Origin: an uncultured Chloroflexota bacterium
GTDB lineage: Bacteria; Chloroflexota; Limnocylindria; Limnocylindrales; CSP1-4
Reading direction: 5' to 3'
NCBI GenBank assembly: GCA_903924005.1
Contig: CAIXZV010000499.1
Location: 1 to 7,783 of the forward strand
Length of the DNA stretch: 7,783 nucleotides
Positions 7,033 to 7,783 of the stretch are shown in pieces. Position 1 is the first letter of the stretch, and every line of letters begins with the position of its first letter. A program made the translations under genes and the position numbers. The notes beneath the pieces were generated by a model. That model was given only the letters and a program-made list of their open reading frames with translations, searched no databases and had not been told where the DNA came from.

Positions 7033-7048
7033 CCAGTCAGATTGAACA
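7030..7048 (+). repeat. GATTGAACA repeat, copy B (direct; left arm of inverted repeat)
   Basis: Reads TTTCCAGTCAGATTGAACA. It pairs with 7072-7090 at 17 of 19 positions around a 23-nt spacer; mismatches are at 7036 and 7039. It shares the core GATTGAACA and an upstream TTC with copy A in the same orientation. Confidence 0.7.
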
Positions 7049-7070
7049 CGGGCGGCTCCTGGGTCGGTTC

Positions 7071-7090
7071 CTGTTCAATCAGAATGGAAA
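7071..7090 (-). repeat. GATTGAACA repeat, copy C (inverted; right arm of inverted repeat)
   Basis: On the minus strand it reads TTTCCATTCTGATTGAACAG, resembling copy A in its middle and copy B at its start. It closes a 61-bp imperfect inverted repeat with copy B (7030-7090) and a 164-bp one with copy A (6927-7090). It is AT-richer than its surroundings. Confidence 0.7.
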
Positions 7091-7173
7091 GGACCGGGCG
7101 GGGCCGGCTGGCAGCGCCCACCCAGGGCCGGGTCAGCCTGCAGCAGTCAGGCCCTCCGATCAGCCCCCGCCGG

Positions 7174-7783
7174 TCAGCCGCCGGCGAGCAACTCCGTCTT
7201 GGCCTGCTCCATCTCGGCCTTCGCCGCGGCCGAGGGCACCGGGTACTGCGGGTTGATATCCATCAGCGCATCCAGGATCACCGAGGACGCCGCCACCCGC
7301 ATGAACCACTTATGGTCTGCCGGGATCACATGCCACGGCGCGCGTTCGGTGCTGGTGTTCTCCAGCAGGTCTGCATACGCGTTCTGGTAGTCATCCCAGA
7401 ACTTGCGCTCGCGGGCATCGGCCGCTGAGAACTTCCAGTTGGCATTGGGCTGCTCAATCCGGTCGAGGAAGCGCTTGCGCTGCTCGTCCTTGGACACGTG
7501 GAGGAAGAGCTTCACGATCTTGGTGCCGTTGTCGGTGAGGTAGCGCTCCCAGTCGTTGATCTCGCGGAAGCGGCGCTTCCAGACGTCCGGCCCCTTGGCC
7601 TCGGCGGGCATCCGCTCGCCGGCCAGGATCTCGGGATGCACCCGGACCACAAGGAGCTCCTCGTAGTAAGAGCGGTTGAAGATGCCGATCATGCCGCGCG
7701 CCGGGAGCCGCAGCGCCGCCCGCCAGAGATAGTCGTGGTCCTGCTCCAGGGCAGAGGGCACCTTGAACGACGTCACCTCCACG
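7174..7783 (-). CDS. ppk2: PPK2-family polyphosphate:nucleotide phosphotransferase (5' end outside window)
   Basis: Cytoplasmic PPK2-type kinase that moves phosphate from inorganic polyphosphate to nucleoside mono- or diphosphates. About 202 residues are visible; the family is usually 260-300, so the N-terminal part with the Walker A loop lies beyond the right edge. The GTG at 7782 is in frame but is probably internal valine, because V-T-S-F-K-V-P-S is a conserved interior stretch. Visible features are DHDYLWRA (15-22), the Walker B-like GIFNRSYYEELLVVRVHPE (33-51), a charged central section with KIVKLFLHVSKDEQRKRF (88-105), the lid region LDRIEQPNANWKFS (106-119) and HVIPADHKWF (151-160). 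NRSYYEE in place of DRSWYN places it with the PPK2_rel_1 group that includes class III enzymes able to phosphorylate both AMP and ADP; substrate choice here is inferred. The stop TGA is at 7174-7176. It converges on the helicase gene. Confidence 0.9.
   Translation of the reverse strand, partial: VEVTSFKVPSALEQDHDYLWRAALRLPARGMIGIFNRSYYEELLVVRVHPEILAGERMPAEAKGPDVWKRRFREINDWERYLTDNGTKIVKLFLHVSKDEQRKRFLDRIEQPNANWKFSAADARERKFWDDYQNAYADLLENTSTERAPWHVIPADHKWFMRVAASSVILDALMDINPQYPVPSAAAKAEMEQAKTELLAGG

Larger units (their letters stand above)
6875..7173. other. Convergent intergenic region without a credible gene
   Basis: This 299-bp gap separates the 3' ends of the helicase and ppk2 genes. Open frames crossing it look like low-complexity shadows without family motifs. 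Its content is structural: three copies of a GATTGAACA-core repeat, a short 6-bp stem at 6945-6963, a longer GC hairpin at 6996-7027 and a weak 5-bp stem (GCCTG/CAGGC) at 7136-7152. No tRNA or rRNA is seen. Confidence 0.6.

Noticed and set aside
6927..7090. CRISPR array made of the GATTGAACA repeats
   Set aside because: Only three copies, in mixed orientation, with unequal spacing (about 85 and 22 bp), and no cas genes in the window.
6798..7121. A 107-codon minus-strand frame across the intergenic region
   Set aside because: Overlaps the helicase 3' end, has no motif and reads through the inverted repeats; codon pattern does not look coding.
7136..7152. Stem GCCTG/CAGGC as a ppk2 terminator
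   Set aside because: Only 5 bp with a 7-nt loop and no T-run on the minus strand; such stems are common in GC-rich DNA.
6937..7428. A 163-codon plus-strand frame starting in the intergenic repeats and running opposite ppk2
   Set aside because: More than half lies antisense to conserved PPK2 sequence; the rest is low complexity and spans the hairpins. No good ribosome site.
7780..7782. GTG at the right edge as the true start of ppk2
   Set aside because: The protein would lack the Walker A loop and about a quarter of the usual length, and the codon falls within a conserved interior stretch; the gene almost certainly continues beyond the window.

Overview
The window comes from a GC-rich bacterial chromosome (roughly 70% GC by eye). 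It uses GTG and TTG starts, has few clear Shine-Dalgarno sites and packs genes tightly. A GC-rich Chloroflexota or actinobacterial genome would fit. This is inferred from composition, gene order and protein style; no rRNA or other marker gene is present to settle it.

Positions 1-5055, minus strand: four overlapping genes read leftward, hyfB - hyfC - hyfE - hyfF. They encode the membrane arm of a group 4 (Hyf/Hyc-type) energy-converting hydrogenase or a hydrogenase-related complex. HyfB and HyfF are antiporter-like, proton-channel subunits (related to NuoL/M/N). HyfC is the NuoH-like anchor and HyfE a small multi-pass subunit. All three junctions are stop/start overlaps of 1-4 nt, so this is one translationally coupled operon. 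hyfF runs off the left edge. The catalytic subunits (HyfG/HycE-like large and HyfI-like small) are not in view and would be expected just beyond it. There is no hyfD between C and E and no ferredoxin gene hyfA upstream of B. This order matches the Mycobacterium tuberculosis Rv0083-hycD-hycP-hycQ-hycE locus better than E. coli hyfABCDEFGHI.

Positions 5056-5155: a divergent intergenic gap of 100 bp. It carries the only clear Shine-Dalgarno site (for hyfB), a perfect 19-bp palindrome, and an AT-rich palindromic GTATAC that could serve as a -10 element in both directions.

Positions 5156-6874, plus strand: a superfamily 2 DEAD/DEAH-box helicase with all core motifs. An acidic, proline-rich linker follows, containing a QMSLF peptide that looks like a sliding-clamp-binding motif, and then a conserved-looking helical C-terminal domain.

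Positions 6875-7173: a convergent gap of 299 bp with no credible gene. It holds a terminator-like GC hairpin and three copies of an 18-20 bp motif with core GATTGAACA, two direct and one inverted. The last two form a 19-bp imperfect inverted repeat.

Positions 7174-7783, minus strand: the C-terminal two thirds or more of a PPK2-family polyphosphate:nucleotide phosphotransferase. The Walker A region lies outside the window.

The hyf module (ion-coupled redox chemistry) and PPK2 (polyphosphate-driven nucleotide phosphorylation) both concern energy, but they are separate transcription units with the helicase between them. Nothing in the sequence shows that they work together.
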